Source: CALBPI01 sp038531945 (GTDB taxonomy: Bacteria; Pseudomonadota; Gammaproteobacteria; Steroidobacterales; Woeseiaceae). Taken from it: DNA of 64,000 bases. The stretch covers positions 310,001 to 374,000 of the forward strand of contig JBCBBH010000001.1 of the NCBI GenBank assembly GCA_038531945.1. The letters run 5' to 3'. A model generated the notes under the pieces. It searched no databases. It had not been told where the DNA came from and worked only from the letters and a program-made list of their open reading frames with translations. Each line of letters starts with the position of its first letter. Within the stretch, counting starts at the first letter, position 1. A program made the position numbers and the translations under genes. This document shows, in pieces, positions 41,844 through 49,981 of this stretch.

Positions 41844-43616
41844 ATGAAGTACCTTGATGGAAGCTCAATGCAAAAGGCACTGAAGAACGGTGTCCAGCGC
41901 GTTATCGCCAGTCAGGATGGCTTGAATCGAATAAATGTGTTCCCCGTAGCAGATGGTGACACCGGCACCAACATGGCGCTGACCGTTGGCGCGATGGGTG
42001 GTGTCTTGACCAATGAGGCACCGCCTCTGCATCGATTGCTGGAGCGGGCTGCGGATGCGCTACTCGATGGCGCACGCGGCAATTCCGGCGCCATCCTCGC
42101 GCAGTTCTTCCAGGGGGTCAGCGATACCGCGGCGGAATTGACCCGCTTCAGCACGGACACGTTCGCCAAAGCGGTCAAGGCAGGCTCGAGCTACGCGCGC
42201 GATGCTCTGGCGGAGCCGCGTGAAGGGACCATTCTCTCAGTCATCGATGCATACGCCGATGCATTGGCCAAAGCGCCGGTCCGAGATGACTTTGCCGCTT
42301 TGATGAGCGAAGGGCTGAAGGCAGCCGAAACCGCGCTGGCGGCCACCAAGCACCAGCTTGATGTGCTGCGCAAGGCCGATGTCGTCGACGCCGGAGCGAA
42401 GGGCTTTGTGGCGCTGATTCACGGCATGTTGGCATTCGTTCGGGATGGCGAGATCGTCGAGGAGCTCAGCTTGCCCGACGATATGGAAGAAGTCTTGATG
42501 GCCGGCGAGGAAACCGACCTGGATTTCCGCTACTGCACCGAGTGCGTGATTGTCGGCGAGGGCATCGATCGCAGAAAACTGCGCGAAGACCTATCCAGGA
42601 TGGGCGGCAGTCTGGTGCTCGCGGGCAGTCATCGAAAAGCGAAAGTCCATATCCACGTCAACAATCCAGACGAAGTATTTCGTCTCGCGCGGGGCTACGG
42701 TGAAGTCAAAGGCGAGAAAGCCGATGACATGCATCGCCAGCAACACACCACTCATAGTTTCAGCAGTCAGGTTGCCGTCATCACCGATAGCTCTGCAGAT
42801 CTGTCGGAACAAGATATCGATAACCTCGATGTGCATTTCGTGCCGTTGAGAATCCAGTTTGGAAAACAGGGTTATCTCGACAAACTGAGTATTCGTCCGG
42901 ATGAGTTCTTTGAGGAGTTGGCTCGAAATCCCATTCATCCGACGACATCGCAACCATCGCCGGGAGACTACCGGCGTCAGTTTCAGTTTCTGGCCAGCCA
43001 CTACGAGCAGGTTTTGGCGATCACGCTGTCCGCTGCAGTCAGCGGCACGCATGCCGCAGCGCTGAGCGCCGCAGCACGCATCGATGCACCCGGCACCATT
43101 CACGTTGTCGATTCGAAGAACGGCACGCTCGGACAGGGTCTCATCGTTCGTGAAGCTGCTGCGATGGCAAGCAATGGCATGACGATCGAGCAAATCCGCG
43201 AACAACTCGACACTGTGATCGCCAACACGACGACGTACGCATTAGTCAGCGACTTCAAATACGTCGTCCGAGGCGGTCGAGTCCCTCGTTCGACAAAGAT
43301 CATCGCGGACTTTCTGAAACTCAATGGTGTGCTGCAGACGCTGCCGAGTGGTGAGGTGAAGCCGAAAGGCGTGGTCTTCGGACGCAAACATCGCGTCTCG
43401 CGCTTCGCACGGTATGTGGCCAAACGCCTGGACCTCGATAGACCGGTGCGATTGGCGATCGGACACGGCAACGCGGAAGAGGATGCCACCGCGCTGGCAC
43501 AAGCCCTGACCGCTCAGATACCAAATCTTGTGGACGTGTACATCACCGAAGTGTGCGCAGCGTTCGGCGTTCATGGCGGACCGGGGATGTTGGTCGTCGC
43601 GACGCTGGAGCAATAA
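41844..43616 (+). CDS. DAK2-DegV fusion, fatty-acid-kinase-like (FakA-FakB in one chain)
   Basis: 590 aa. Residues about 1-205 form a DAK2/DhaL kinase domain (INVFPVADGDTGTNMALT with Mg-binding Asp residues; GARGNSGAILAQFFQG). A FakA-type middle region follows (LDFRYCTECVIVGEGIDRRKLREDL, KVHIHVNNPDEVF). From about 310 to the end is a DegV/FakB fatty-acid-binding domain (VAVITDSSADL, TTSQPSPGDYRRQF, VVRGGRVPRSTKIIADFLKLNGVL). In Firmicutes these are separate FakA and FakB proteins that phosphorylate exogenous fatty acids. Confidence 0.88.
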   Translation: MKYLDGSSMQKALKNGVQRVIASQDGLNRINVFPVADGDTGTNMALTVGAMGGVLTNEAPPLHRLLERAADALLDGARGNSGAILAQFFQGVSDTAAELTRFSTDTFAKAVKAGSSYARDALAEPREGTILSVIDAYADALAKAPVRDDFAALMSEGLKAAETALAATKHQLDVLRKADVVDAGAKGFVALIHGMLAFVRDGEIVEELSLPDDMEEVLMAGEETDLDFRYCTECVIVGEGIDRRKLREDLSRMGGSLVLAGSHRKAKVHIHVNNPDEVFRLARGYGEVKGEKADDMHRQQHTTHSFSSQVAVITDSSADLSEQDIDNLDVHFVPLRIQFGKQGYLDKLSIRPDEFFEELARNPIHPTTSQPSPGDYRRQFQFLASHYEQVLAITLSAAVSGTHAAALSAAARIDAPGTIHVVDSKNGTLGQGLIVREAAAMASNGMTIEQIREQLDTVIANTTTYALVSDFKYVVRGGRVPRSTKIIADFLKLNGVLQTLPSGEVKPKGVVFGRKHRVSRFARYVAKRLDLDRPVRLAIGHGNAEEDATALAQALTAQIPNLVDVYITEVCAAFGVHGGPGMLVVATLEQ

Positions 43617-43621
43617 GCGAC

Positions 43622-44302
43622 CTACTCGTCGTCGTTGGCCGGTTGAATCAACTCCGGGGCTTCGTTCCGGGCGTTGTTGACCGCGCGCGACACTCGCCAC
43701 GCACGCAGCGGTGTCGCATGACCGACAGCGATGATGTCTCGCAGGGCCGGCGGATTGCTGTCGCCGCCGGCTAACCAGTGTTCCGCGGTCACATCATCGA
43801 GCATCACCGGCATCCGATGGTGTAACGACGCGATGCTTCCCACCGCTTCCGTCGTCAGCACGGTGAAAGTCTCGCGAGTTTCACTTTTGTCGGGCGCAGT
43901 CCAGCTCGACCACAGTCCCGCCATGCCGAGTGGCCGGTCACGCTCATCGGTGATGTACCACGGATGTTTCTCGCCGTCTCGAGTCACCCACTCGTAATAA
44001 CCATCAGCCGGCACGATGCAACGCGTGCTCTTGAACGCCGAGCGATAAGCAGGTTTCTCGGCCACCGTCTCGGCACGTGCATTGATCATGCGTGCTGCCA
44101 TCTTTTTATCCTTGGCCCAGAACGGTAACAATCCCCAGTGCAGCATACCTAGGCTGCGCCCTGAATCGGTTTGACGAATAACCGCCGCAAGATCAGTCGG
44201 CGCAATATTGTATTGCGGCGTCACGGCGAGCGACGCGTCATCAACACCGAACAGTTGCTGAACCGCTTCCGCCGCGGAAAAAAAAGCGAACCGGCCACAC
44301 AC
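43622..44302 (-). CDS. yedK: SOS response-associated peptidase / abasic-site shield (YedK, HMCES)
   Basis: 226 aa. After Met removal the N-terminal catalytic Cys2 (MCGRFAFF) forms a thiazolidine with abasic sites in single-stranded DNA. Other family residues are YNIAPTD, WGLLPFWAKD, MINARAETVAEKPAYRSAF, RCIVPADGYYEW and LHHRMPVML with the conserved His. It is convergent with the DAK2-DegV gene, five bases apart. Confidence 0.94.
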   Translation of the reverse strand: MCGRFAFFSAAEAVQQLFGVDDASLAVTPQYNIAPTDLAAVIRQTDSGRSLGMLHWGLLPFWAKDKKMAARMINARAETVAEKPAYRSAFKSTRCIVPADGYYEWVTRDGEKHPWYITDERDRPLGMAGLWSSWTAPDKSETRETFTVLTTEAVGSIASLHHRMPVMLDDVTAEHWLAGGDSNPPALRDIIAVGHATPLRAWRVSRAVNNARNEAPELIQPANDDE

Positions 44303-44308
44303 CGCAAG

Positions 44309-45091
44309 CTACTCGCGAATGCCGATGCCGCGGTGCATGAGCCAAAGGCAAGCACCGAACAACAGGCCAACAAAAGCGATCACCAGCAGAAAGGCAATTG
44401 TGATCGGGATATCGGACTGGCCGAGCATGCCATAGCGAAACGCATTGACCATGTAGAGAATAGGATTCGCCAACGACACGTTCTGCCAAAATTCCGGTAG
44501 AAGTGAGATCGAATAAAAAACGCCGCCGAGATACGTCAGTGGTGTCAGAACGAATGTCGGCACGATCGAAATATCATCGAATTTCTTCGCGAAGACAGCG
44601 TTGATAAACCCTGCCAGCGAAAAGACCACCGACGTTAAAATCACAATGCTGATTGTGATCAACGGATGCGCGACAGTAATCCGCGTGAACATCAGAGCGA
44701 CAACACACACGAGACCACCGACCATCAACCCCCTGACCACGCCGCCAGCGACATGCCCCAGGATGATGATCGAATTGGGCACTGGTGACACCAGCATCTC
44801 CTCGATGTGGCGCTGGAATTTAGCGCCAAAAAAGGACGACACGACGTTGCCATAAGAGTTGGTGATCACGGACATCATGATGAGTCCTGGCGCGATGAAC
44901 TGCATGTATCCGACGCCGTCCATGGTGCCGATTCGGCTACCGATCAAAGATCCGAAGATCAGAAAATACAGCGTCATCGTGATTGCGGGCGGCACGATGG
45001 TCTGCACCCAAATGCGGATCACACGCAGGTATTCCTTGCGTACGATGGTGCGAAACGCGACCCAGTTTTGTGCAACAACGCTAGTGCTCAT
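44309..45091 (-). CDS. yadH: ABC-2 permease (YadH-like)
   Basis: 260 aa, very like E. coli YadH throughout: IRIWVQTIVPPAITMTLYFLIFGSLIGSRIG, PGLIMMSVITNSYGNVVSSFFGAKFQRHIEE, FDDISIVPTFVLTPLTYLGGVFYS. Six TM segments. It pairs with the ATPase gene upstream by a four-base ATGA overlap. The substrate is unknown. Confidence 0.9.
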   Translation of the reverse strand: MSTSVVAQNWVAFRTIVRKEYLRVIRIWVQTIVPPAITMTLYFLIFGSLIGSRIGTMDGVGYMQFIAPGLIMMSVITNSYGNVVSSFFGAKFQRHIEEMLVSPVPNSIIILGHVAGGVVRGLMVGGLVCVVALMFTRITVAHPLITISIVILTSVVFSLAGFINAVFAKKFDDISIVPTFVLTPLTYLGGVFYSISLLPEFWQNVSLANPILYMVNAFRYGMLGQSDIPITIAFLLVIAFVGLLFGACLWLMHRGIGIRE

Positions 45092-46020
45092 GCGATCGCA
45101 TTCCTGTTTGATTTATCTTCGACCAGGTTCAAAAAGAGCTCTTCGAGCCGATTCGACTTGTTGCGCATGGAGCCAACGGTAATACCGGCATTCTGCAACG
45201 CTGCGAACATCTCGTTCAGCGTCTGTCCACGATTCATGCCGATCTCCAGATCGCCATCCGGACGTAGCGCCGTCTCGAAACCGTCAAGTGTTGGCGGCGC
45301 AGGCAGAGGATTCGCGGGACTGAGCACGAAGACCTCGCGCTGCAGTTTCTTCAGTAGTTGATTCATCGATGTGTTTTCGACGATCTGCCCCGAGTCGATG
45401 ATGGCAATGTTGCGACACAACGACTCGGCCTCTTCCAGATAATGCGTGGTCAGTATGATCGAGGTTCCTGCCTCATTGATCTGCTGCAGAAACTCCCACA
45501 TCGACCGGCGGATCTCGATGTCGACCCCGGCCGTTGGCTCGTCGAGAATCAGTAGCCGCGGCTCATGAATGAGCGCGCGGGCAACCATAAGGCGGCGCTT
45601 CATTCCGCCTGAGAGGTTGCGTGAGATATCGTTGCGTCGGTCCCACAGTTGCAGTTGCGTCAGATACTTTTCAGCGCGCTCATGCGCAATTTTGCGCGGG
45701 AGTCCGTAGTAGCCCGCCTGGTTCAGCAACGTGTTGACCACCTTGTCGAACAAGTTGAGGTTGATCTCCTGCGGTACGACGCCGAGCATTCGCTTCGCAG
45801 CTGAAATATCGGTGTCCAGAGAATGCCCGAACACACTGACAGTGCCCGAGGATTTAGTTACGAGGGAGGTGATTATGCCGATGGTGGTCGTCTTACCCGC
45901 ACCATTTGGCCCAAGCAGCGCAAAGAAGTCGCCCTCGTCGACGTGGAAATCAACACCACGCAAAGCCTGAACACCATTCGGGTAGGTCTTGGTTAGACCA
46001 CGAATATCTAAAGCATGCAT
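45088..46020 (-). CDS. yadG: ABC transporter ATP-binding protein (YadG-like)
   Basis: 310 aa from ATG 46020 (MHALDIRGLTKTYPNG). The frame is open to 46251, but those residues are not part of the domain. Walker A is GPNGAGKTT, the signature LSGGMKRRL, Walker B LLILDEPTAGVDIEIRR and the H-loop TTHYLEE. It drives the YadH permease. Confidence 0.92.
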   Translation of the reverse strand: MHALDIRGLTKTYPNGVQALRGVDFHVDEGDFFALLGPNGAGKTTTIGIITSLVTKSSGTVSVFGHSLDTDISAAKRMLGVVPQEINLNLFDKVVNTLLNQAGYYGLPRKIAHERAEKYLTQLQLWDRRNDISRNLSGGMKRRLMVARALIHEPRLLILDEPTAGVDIEIRRSMWEFLQQINEAGTSIILTTHYLEEAESLCRNIAIIDSGQIVENTSMNQLLKKLQREVFVLSPANPLPAPPTLDGFETALRPDGDLEIGMNRGQTLNEMFAALQNAGITVGSMRNKSNRLEELFLNLVEDKSNRNAIA

Positions 46021-46114
46021 CGAGCCATTGTAACGAAATGTGTTCCGGTCGTAAGACGCGAGATCATCGTCGGTCTGTAGGCTTGTCCTGCACAGCGGTG
46101 TGGTACGCCGGTAT

Positions 46115-46669
46115 CTACGTTGCGCCGTCGAGAGGAACGAATCGATGCCGCCTCGATAAGACCAGCTGCAAGCCCGTCGCGCCGAGGCTGGCGCGTTGCA
46201 GCTCCGAAACCTCACGCGCCCTGACGAGGTCCTGCCAGAATCCGGCAACATCTACCAATCGGGGTTTCAGATCCAATCGCGGCGCCAGATGCACGAGGTC
46301 TCGTGCTGACAGGTCCGCCAGCGATTGCGCCCAGCTCGCCGGAGCGCCGGTAAGCAGACGTACCGTCGGCAGATCGTCACGAGCGAGTTGGCGCAGAAGC
46401 GTCAGCGTGGCCATCACGAGCCCCTGACCCACGTCATCCGTCGTCGTCAGCACCAGCGATCCGCTGACCTGATCCAAACGCGCGATCGGTCGAAACAACA
46501 AAAATGGGCAAGCTGGCAACACTCGCTCAGACCGATCCAGGGCATTGGCCAACACAGAGTCCAGCGGGAACGTCCCGGCATGGTAAGCACGCAGCATGAG
46601 ATCTACAAAAGATTGATTTAACTCATTAATTTCGTTCACAAGACGTGCGTTGAACTGGGTATGCTGCAT
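46115..46669 (-). CDS. Protein of unknown function divergent from an FlhC-like regulator
   Basis: 184 aa. The N-terminal helical part (NARLVNEINELNQSFVDLMLRAYHAG, then VLPACPFLLFRPI) is laid out somewhat like FlhD (helix with DINLSYLLLAQRLI, later an L-x-C-x-F-R strand), but identity is low and the protein is longer than the ~115 aa of FlhD. The C-terminal half is not recognised. It shares an AT-rich divergent region with the FlhC-like gene, which supports a functional link. Confidence 0.6.
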   Translation of the reverse strand: MQHTQFNARLVNEINELNQSFVDLMLRAYHAGTFPLDSVLANALDRSERVLPACPFLLFRPIARLDQVSGSLVLTTTDDVGQGLVMATLTLLRQLARDDLPTVRLLTGAPASWAQSLADLSARDLVHLAPRLDLKPRLVDVAGFWQDLVRAREVSELQRASLGATGLQLVLSRRHRFVPLDGAT

Positions 46670-46802
46670 CTAATCGCTCCTACAAAAATCAATATATGTT
46701 CTTTTTTATTCATATTTATTCTTGTTGATATTGACGATAGAGTAGCACCGGCATGATTCATATGTTTATTTTTTCTCAATTATGGGAGATAGGAGGAATG
46801 CC
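46670..46802. promoter_or_regulatory. AT-rich divergent regulatory region
   Basis: 133 bases, markedly more AT-rich than the surroundings, with T-rich runs (TTCTTTTTTATTCATATTTATTC and GTTTATTTTTTCTC). Both flanking genes point away from it. A TTGACG lies near 46732, but I cannot place a convincing -10. AGGAGG (46791-46796) is the ribosome site of the FlhC-like gene. Confidence 0.4.
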
Positions 46803-47387
46803 ATGAACGAGCGCTACATTCGAGAACGAACCCAAACCGACCTTGCCTTGAGCATGATCCAATTCGAAGCCAGGACCAGCACTATTCGCGCCTGCACCGG
46901 ACTTTCGGACGATCGTATCCGCAAGCTTTGCCAGCGATACTTCACCGGCCGCAACGGCAGCACGGTCCGACGACGACGCGGAAAGTCCCCTCAGCAGATC
47001 TCACGCTTCGTCAAGAACCCGGCACACCAGCTGGAAGCAACAACGCTAATGCACCTGTTCATCGCCTATGACCTGATTGAACGCAGCCGAGACGGTCGTC
47101 TGACGCCAAAATGGCAGAGAACGGATATCCGTTGCGGCCGAGTATTCTGCGCGGTGTATGCGGCATATTTGACCGTCCACCCCGAGCCGTTGTTCAGTTT
47201 CGAATGGGGTTGGACCTTGCTACTCGCAGTGGCTCGCGAGGACACGCTGGCGTTTGCGAGTTGCGGCAACTGCGACGCAGACTATTTGCACGACCGGTAT
47301 TCGCTCGATTTCCACGTTTGCCCAGCCTGCGAGATTCGCACTGAGCGACGACGACGCCCAGGCGCCCGTCAGTTTGTGTCGAACTGA
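46803..47387 (+). CDS. FlhC-family transcriptional regulator
   Basis: 194 aa from ATG 46803, six bases after AGGAGG. FlhC-like N-terminal pattern: YIRERTQTDLALSMIQFEARTSTIRACTGLSDDRIRKLCQRYF. A C-terminal Cys4 zinc site (ASCGNCDADYL, FHVCPACEI) matches the FlhC zinc cluster. FlhC normally works with FlhD to switch on flagellar genes; no flhD of normal type is adjacent and no flagellar genes are in the window, so the target may be different. Confidence 0.75.
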   Translation: MNERYIRERTQTDLALSMIQFEARTSTIRACTGLSDDRIRKLCQRYFTGRNGSTVRRRRGKSPQQISRFVKNPAHQLEATTLMHLFIAYDLIERSRDGRLTPKWQRTDIRCGRVFCAVYAAYLTVHPEPLFSFEWGWTLLLAVAREDTLAFASCGNCDADYLHDRYSLDFHVCPACEIRTERRRRPGARQFVSN

Positions 47388-47502
47388 CACGAACACCAGA
47401 CAGTTTCACTCGTGTTCGACGGCGAGGTCATCCGTGCTCTACACTCCCGCTGCGACATCACCGTCAGGTGGCGTCGATAACAATGAGAGGGAGAAAAGGC
47501 AC

Positions 47503-47922
47503 ATGTTGTCAGAGTTCAAAAAGTTCGCCATGCGCGGCAATGTCGTCGATATGGCGGTGGGTATCATTATTGGGGGTGCGTTCGGCAAGATCGTGAGTTC
47601 GTTCGTTAAGGACGTAATCATGCCGCCGATCGGCATGTTGATGGGTAACGTCGACTTCAGTCAGTTGTTCGTCAATCTGACGGACGCAAACTACGCAACG
47701 CTCGCCGAGGCGACAGAAGCGGGCGCTCCGGTCATCGCATACGGTCAGTTCATTAACACCATCCTCGACTTCGTGATTGTCGCATTTGCGATTTTCATGG
47801 CGATCAAGGTGATGAATCGCCTGAAAAAAGAGGAAGAGGAAGCACCGCCGGCACCACCGGAACCGTCGGCCGAGGAAAAACTGCTGACGGAAATTCGCGA
47901 CTTGCTGAAGCAACAGTCGTAG
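47503..47922 (+). CDS. mscL: Large-conductance mechanosensitive channel
   Basis: 139 aa, the family length. TM1 is FAMRGNVVDMAVGIIIGGAFGKIVSSFVKDVIMPPIG with the pore-lining Gly/Ala/Val pattern, TM2 is FINTILDFVIVAFAIFMAIKVMNRL, and the cytoplasmic C-terminal helix is LLTEIRDLLKQQ. It releases solutes on osmotic downshock. The start is ATG 47503 after GAGAAAAGG. Confidence 0.95.
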   Translation: MLSEFKKFAMRGNVVDMAVGIIIGGAFGKIVSSFVKDVIMPPIGMLMGNVDFSQLFVNLTDANYATLAEATEAGAPVIAYGQFINTILDFVIVAFAIFMAIKVMNRLKKEEEEAPPAPPEPSAEEKLLTEIRDLLKQQS

Positions 47923-47929
47923 CTCAGTT

Positions 47930-47958
47930 CTGCGGAGTCGGACGTTCCGGCTCCGCAG
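47930..47958 (+). other. Strong GC hairpin after mscL, no T tract
   Basis: CTGCGGAG, a T-G pair, CGGA, loop CGT, TCCG, then CTCCGCAG form a 13-bp stem seven bases past the mscL stop. No run of Ts follows, so it is more likely an mRNA 3'-end stabiliser or partial terminator than a full intrinsic terminator. Confidence 0.5.
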
Positions 47959-47982
47959 TCCTACCACGACGCGAGCCACCCG

Positions 47983-48753
47983 ATGTGTCTGATTATGCTG
48001 GCCTGGCGAGAACACCCTGAGGTGGACCTCTTGCTGGCTGCCAACCGTGACGAAGCCTTCGATCGTCCCAGCCTGGACCTGCATGTCTGGGACACACCAG
48101 CTGGTATTGTCGGTGGCAGGGACCGACAAGCAGGGGGGGCGTGGCTTGCGGTGCACACCAATGGCCGGTTCGGCGTCGTAACAAACTTCCGCGAAACGCC
48201 ACCGGACAACGTCACACGCAGTCGGGGGGATCTGGTACCACGATGGCTGAGCAGCGGACTATCACAGGCTGCGTTCGCTGAGGAAATCGCCACCGCTGCG
48301 GATGACTACGCCGGTTTCAATCTGTTGTACGGCGATCGGCAGAATCTCTATTACGCGACCAATCGTCATTCGGATCACGACTCTGGCCCTTTGCCGCCCG
48401 GCACTTACGCTTTGAGCAATGCGCTGCTCGATACGCCGTGGCCAAAAGTGACAGCAGCACGCGCCTACACACAATCGGCAATACGTCTTGGCTCCATCGA
48501 GCCCGATCACTATTTCGCATTCCTGCGCGACCGAACTCAGGCACAGGATGAGGTGCTGCCGGAAGAGCCAGGGTCGCTCGAACGACGTCGACTATTGTCG
48601 GCACCATTTATTCTGGGTGAACACTACGGCACACGCTGCTCGACACTCGTCAGCGTCGGTCGTACGGGTGAGACGGTCGTGACCGAACAACACTACCAGC
48701 CCGGCGGCGCACCCGATCGCCGACATGCCCTCAGCCTAACGTTGCCGCGCTAA
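47983..48753 (+). CDS. NRDE family protein (TANGO2-like)
   Basis: 256 aa. N-terminal MCLIMLAW with Cys2, then LLAANRDEAFDRP (the NRDE motif), GGRDRQAGGAWLAV, GRFGVVTNFR, ALSNALLDTPWPKV and the C-terminal YGTRCSTLVSV. The human homologue TANGO2 has been linked to heme or lipid handling; the bacterial role is unsettled. The stop overlaps the convergent esterase gene by four bases. Confidence 0.88.
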   Translation: MCLIMLAWREHPEVDLLLAANRDEAFDRPSLDLHVWDTPAGIVGGRDRQAGGAWLAVHTNGRFGVVTNFRETPPDNVTRSRGDLVPRWLSSGLSQAAFAEEIATAADDYAGFNLLYGDRQNLYYATNRHSDHDSGPLPPGTYALSNALLDTPWPKVTAARAYTQSAIRLGSIEPDHYFAFLRDRTQAQDEVLPEEPGSLERRRLLSAPFILGEHYGTRCSTLVSVGRTGETVVTEQHYQPGGAPDRRHALSLTLPR

Positions 48754-49424
48754 GCAGAGGCTCCAGGCGCAAGGCGTTCAACCAACCACGCCCGCATCGC
48801 CACGATTTCTTCCGCGCAGACTGAGTGCGGCATCGGAAACTCGTGCCATTCGACGGTGTAGCCGGCAGCACGCATAAACTCACGCGCTTCGACCGCCAAG
48901 GCAAGTGGCAACACCGGGTCATGCGTTCCGTGCGCCATGAATATCGGCAATGCCGCATGCCGCCCGGCGTGTTCTTCAAGCAACGATTGCTGCAAAGGCA
49001 AGTACGTCGACAAAGCAATAACACCCGCCAATGGTTGTTGCGACCTCAGCGCATACGACAACGCGATCGCCCCACCTTGGGAAAATCCCGCCACCACTAT
49101 GCGCTCGCGGGCGAAACCATCGGCAACGGCCTCTTCGACCCAACGATCGAGTTGAGCCATAGAGCCACGTATGCCGACCTCGTCAGGGGCTGCGTCGCGA
49201 TCCAAACCTAAAATATCGAACCAAGCGGGCATGCTGATCCCACCATTGATCGTGACCGGCCGTGACGGCGCATGCGGAAAGCGAAACCGAACGGGCACCG
49301 CAGCAGGCAACCCAAGTTCCTGCACCACCGGGGCGAAATCGTGGCCATCGGCACCTAGACCGTGCAACAGAATGACCGTCGCATCGGGGTCCGGCCCGGA
49401 ATCGATCACAACAGAATCAGACAT
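48750..49424 (-). CDS. Alpha/beta-hydrolase, carboxylesterase/phospholipase type (YpfH/EstB-like)
   Basis: 224-aa serine hydrolase. VILLHGLGADGHDF forms the oxyanion region, the nucleophile Ser is in VAGFSQGGAIAL, Asp in AHGTHDPVLPL and His in FPMPHSVCAEE. The fold and length match the bacterial carboxylesterases that act on short acyl esters or acyl-thiols. It is divergent from argR. Confidence 0.88.
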   Translation of the reverse strand: MSDSVVIDSGPDPDATVILLHGLGADGHDFAPVVQELGLPAAVPVRFRFPHAPSRPVTINGGISMPAWFDILGLDRDAAPDEVGIRGSMAQLDRWVEEAVADGFARERIVVAGFSQGGAIALSYALRSQQPLAGVIALSTYLPLQQSLLEEHAGRHAALPIFMAHGTHDPVLPLALAVEAREFMRAAGYTVEWHEFPMPHSVCAEEIVAMRAWLVERLAPGASA

Positions 49425-49463
49425 GTTGGCTCCAGAAAAAGCGGCAGCATACCGAAAAAATCG

Positions 49464-49481
49464 CTTGCATTTTTATGCGAG
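49464..49481 (+). promoter_or_regulatory. Putative ARG box (ArgR operator) upstream of argR
   Basis: CTTGCATTTTTATGCGAG is close to the ArgR palindrome TGNAT-WWWW-ATNCA. A weaker second half-match (TTGTTTTTCTTATGCG) follows three bases later, the usual spacing of paired ARG boxes. The site is 42 bases before the argR start, which points to autoregulation of the whole operon. Confidence 0.5.
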
Positions 49482-49522
49482 TATTGTTTTTCTTATGCGC
49501 ATGTTTATCCGAGGACGGTTTT

Positions 49523-49981
49523 ATGCCTACTGAACCCAGGCAGCAGGAAGCCCGGCGTGCGGCCATTCGAAACTTGCTGGCGAACGAATCGATTCGAACG
49601 CAGGCCGCGTTGATTCAACGCCTGAAAGCGCTCGGCCATATCGCTACGCAGTCGAGTATCAGTCGCGATCTCAAGGATCTCCGAGTGGTCAAAGACCCGG
49701 AAGGCTATCACCTTGCCCACTCAGCGGATGATGAGACCTTGACCCTCGGCGCGCTGGAGTTCGTGCGCAGTACAGCTGCGGCCGGACCGAATCTGCTCGT
49801 CGTGCAAACTGCCGTTGGCGCAGCCCAACGCGTTGCCGTCGAGCTCGATCGCAGCGGCTGGAGCGAGATCGTGGGCACGCTATCCGGTGACGACACCATT
49901 TTTGTCGCAACGCCCAGTGCTACCGCCAATCGCAAACTGCAGCAGCGTCTGGCGTCCGGCGTCAAAGGTACGAGCGTATGA
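49523..49981 (+). CDS. argR: Arginine repressor
   Basis: 152 aa from ATG 49523 (an ATG at 49475 would add 16 unlikely residues). The N-terminal winged helix is RRAAIRNLLANESIRTQAALIQRLKALGHIATQSSISRDLKDL. The C-terminal hexamer/arginine domain contains TAVGAAQRVAVELDRSGWSEIVGTLSGDDTIFVAT, with the GDDT motif that binds L-arginine. It is the first gene of the arg operon, overlapping argG by four bases (ATGA). Confidence 0.93.
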   Translation: MPTEPRQQEARRAAIRNLLANESIRTQAALIQRLKALGHIATQSSISRDLKDLRVVKDPEGYHLAHSADDETLTLGALEFVRSTAAAGPNLLVVQTAVGAAQRVAVELDRSGWSEIVGTLSGDDTIFVATPSATANRKLQQRLASGVKGTSV

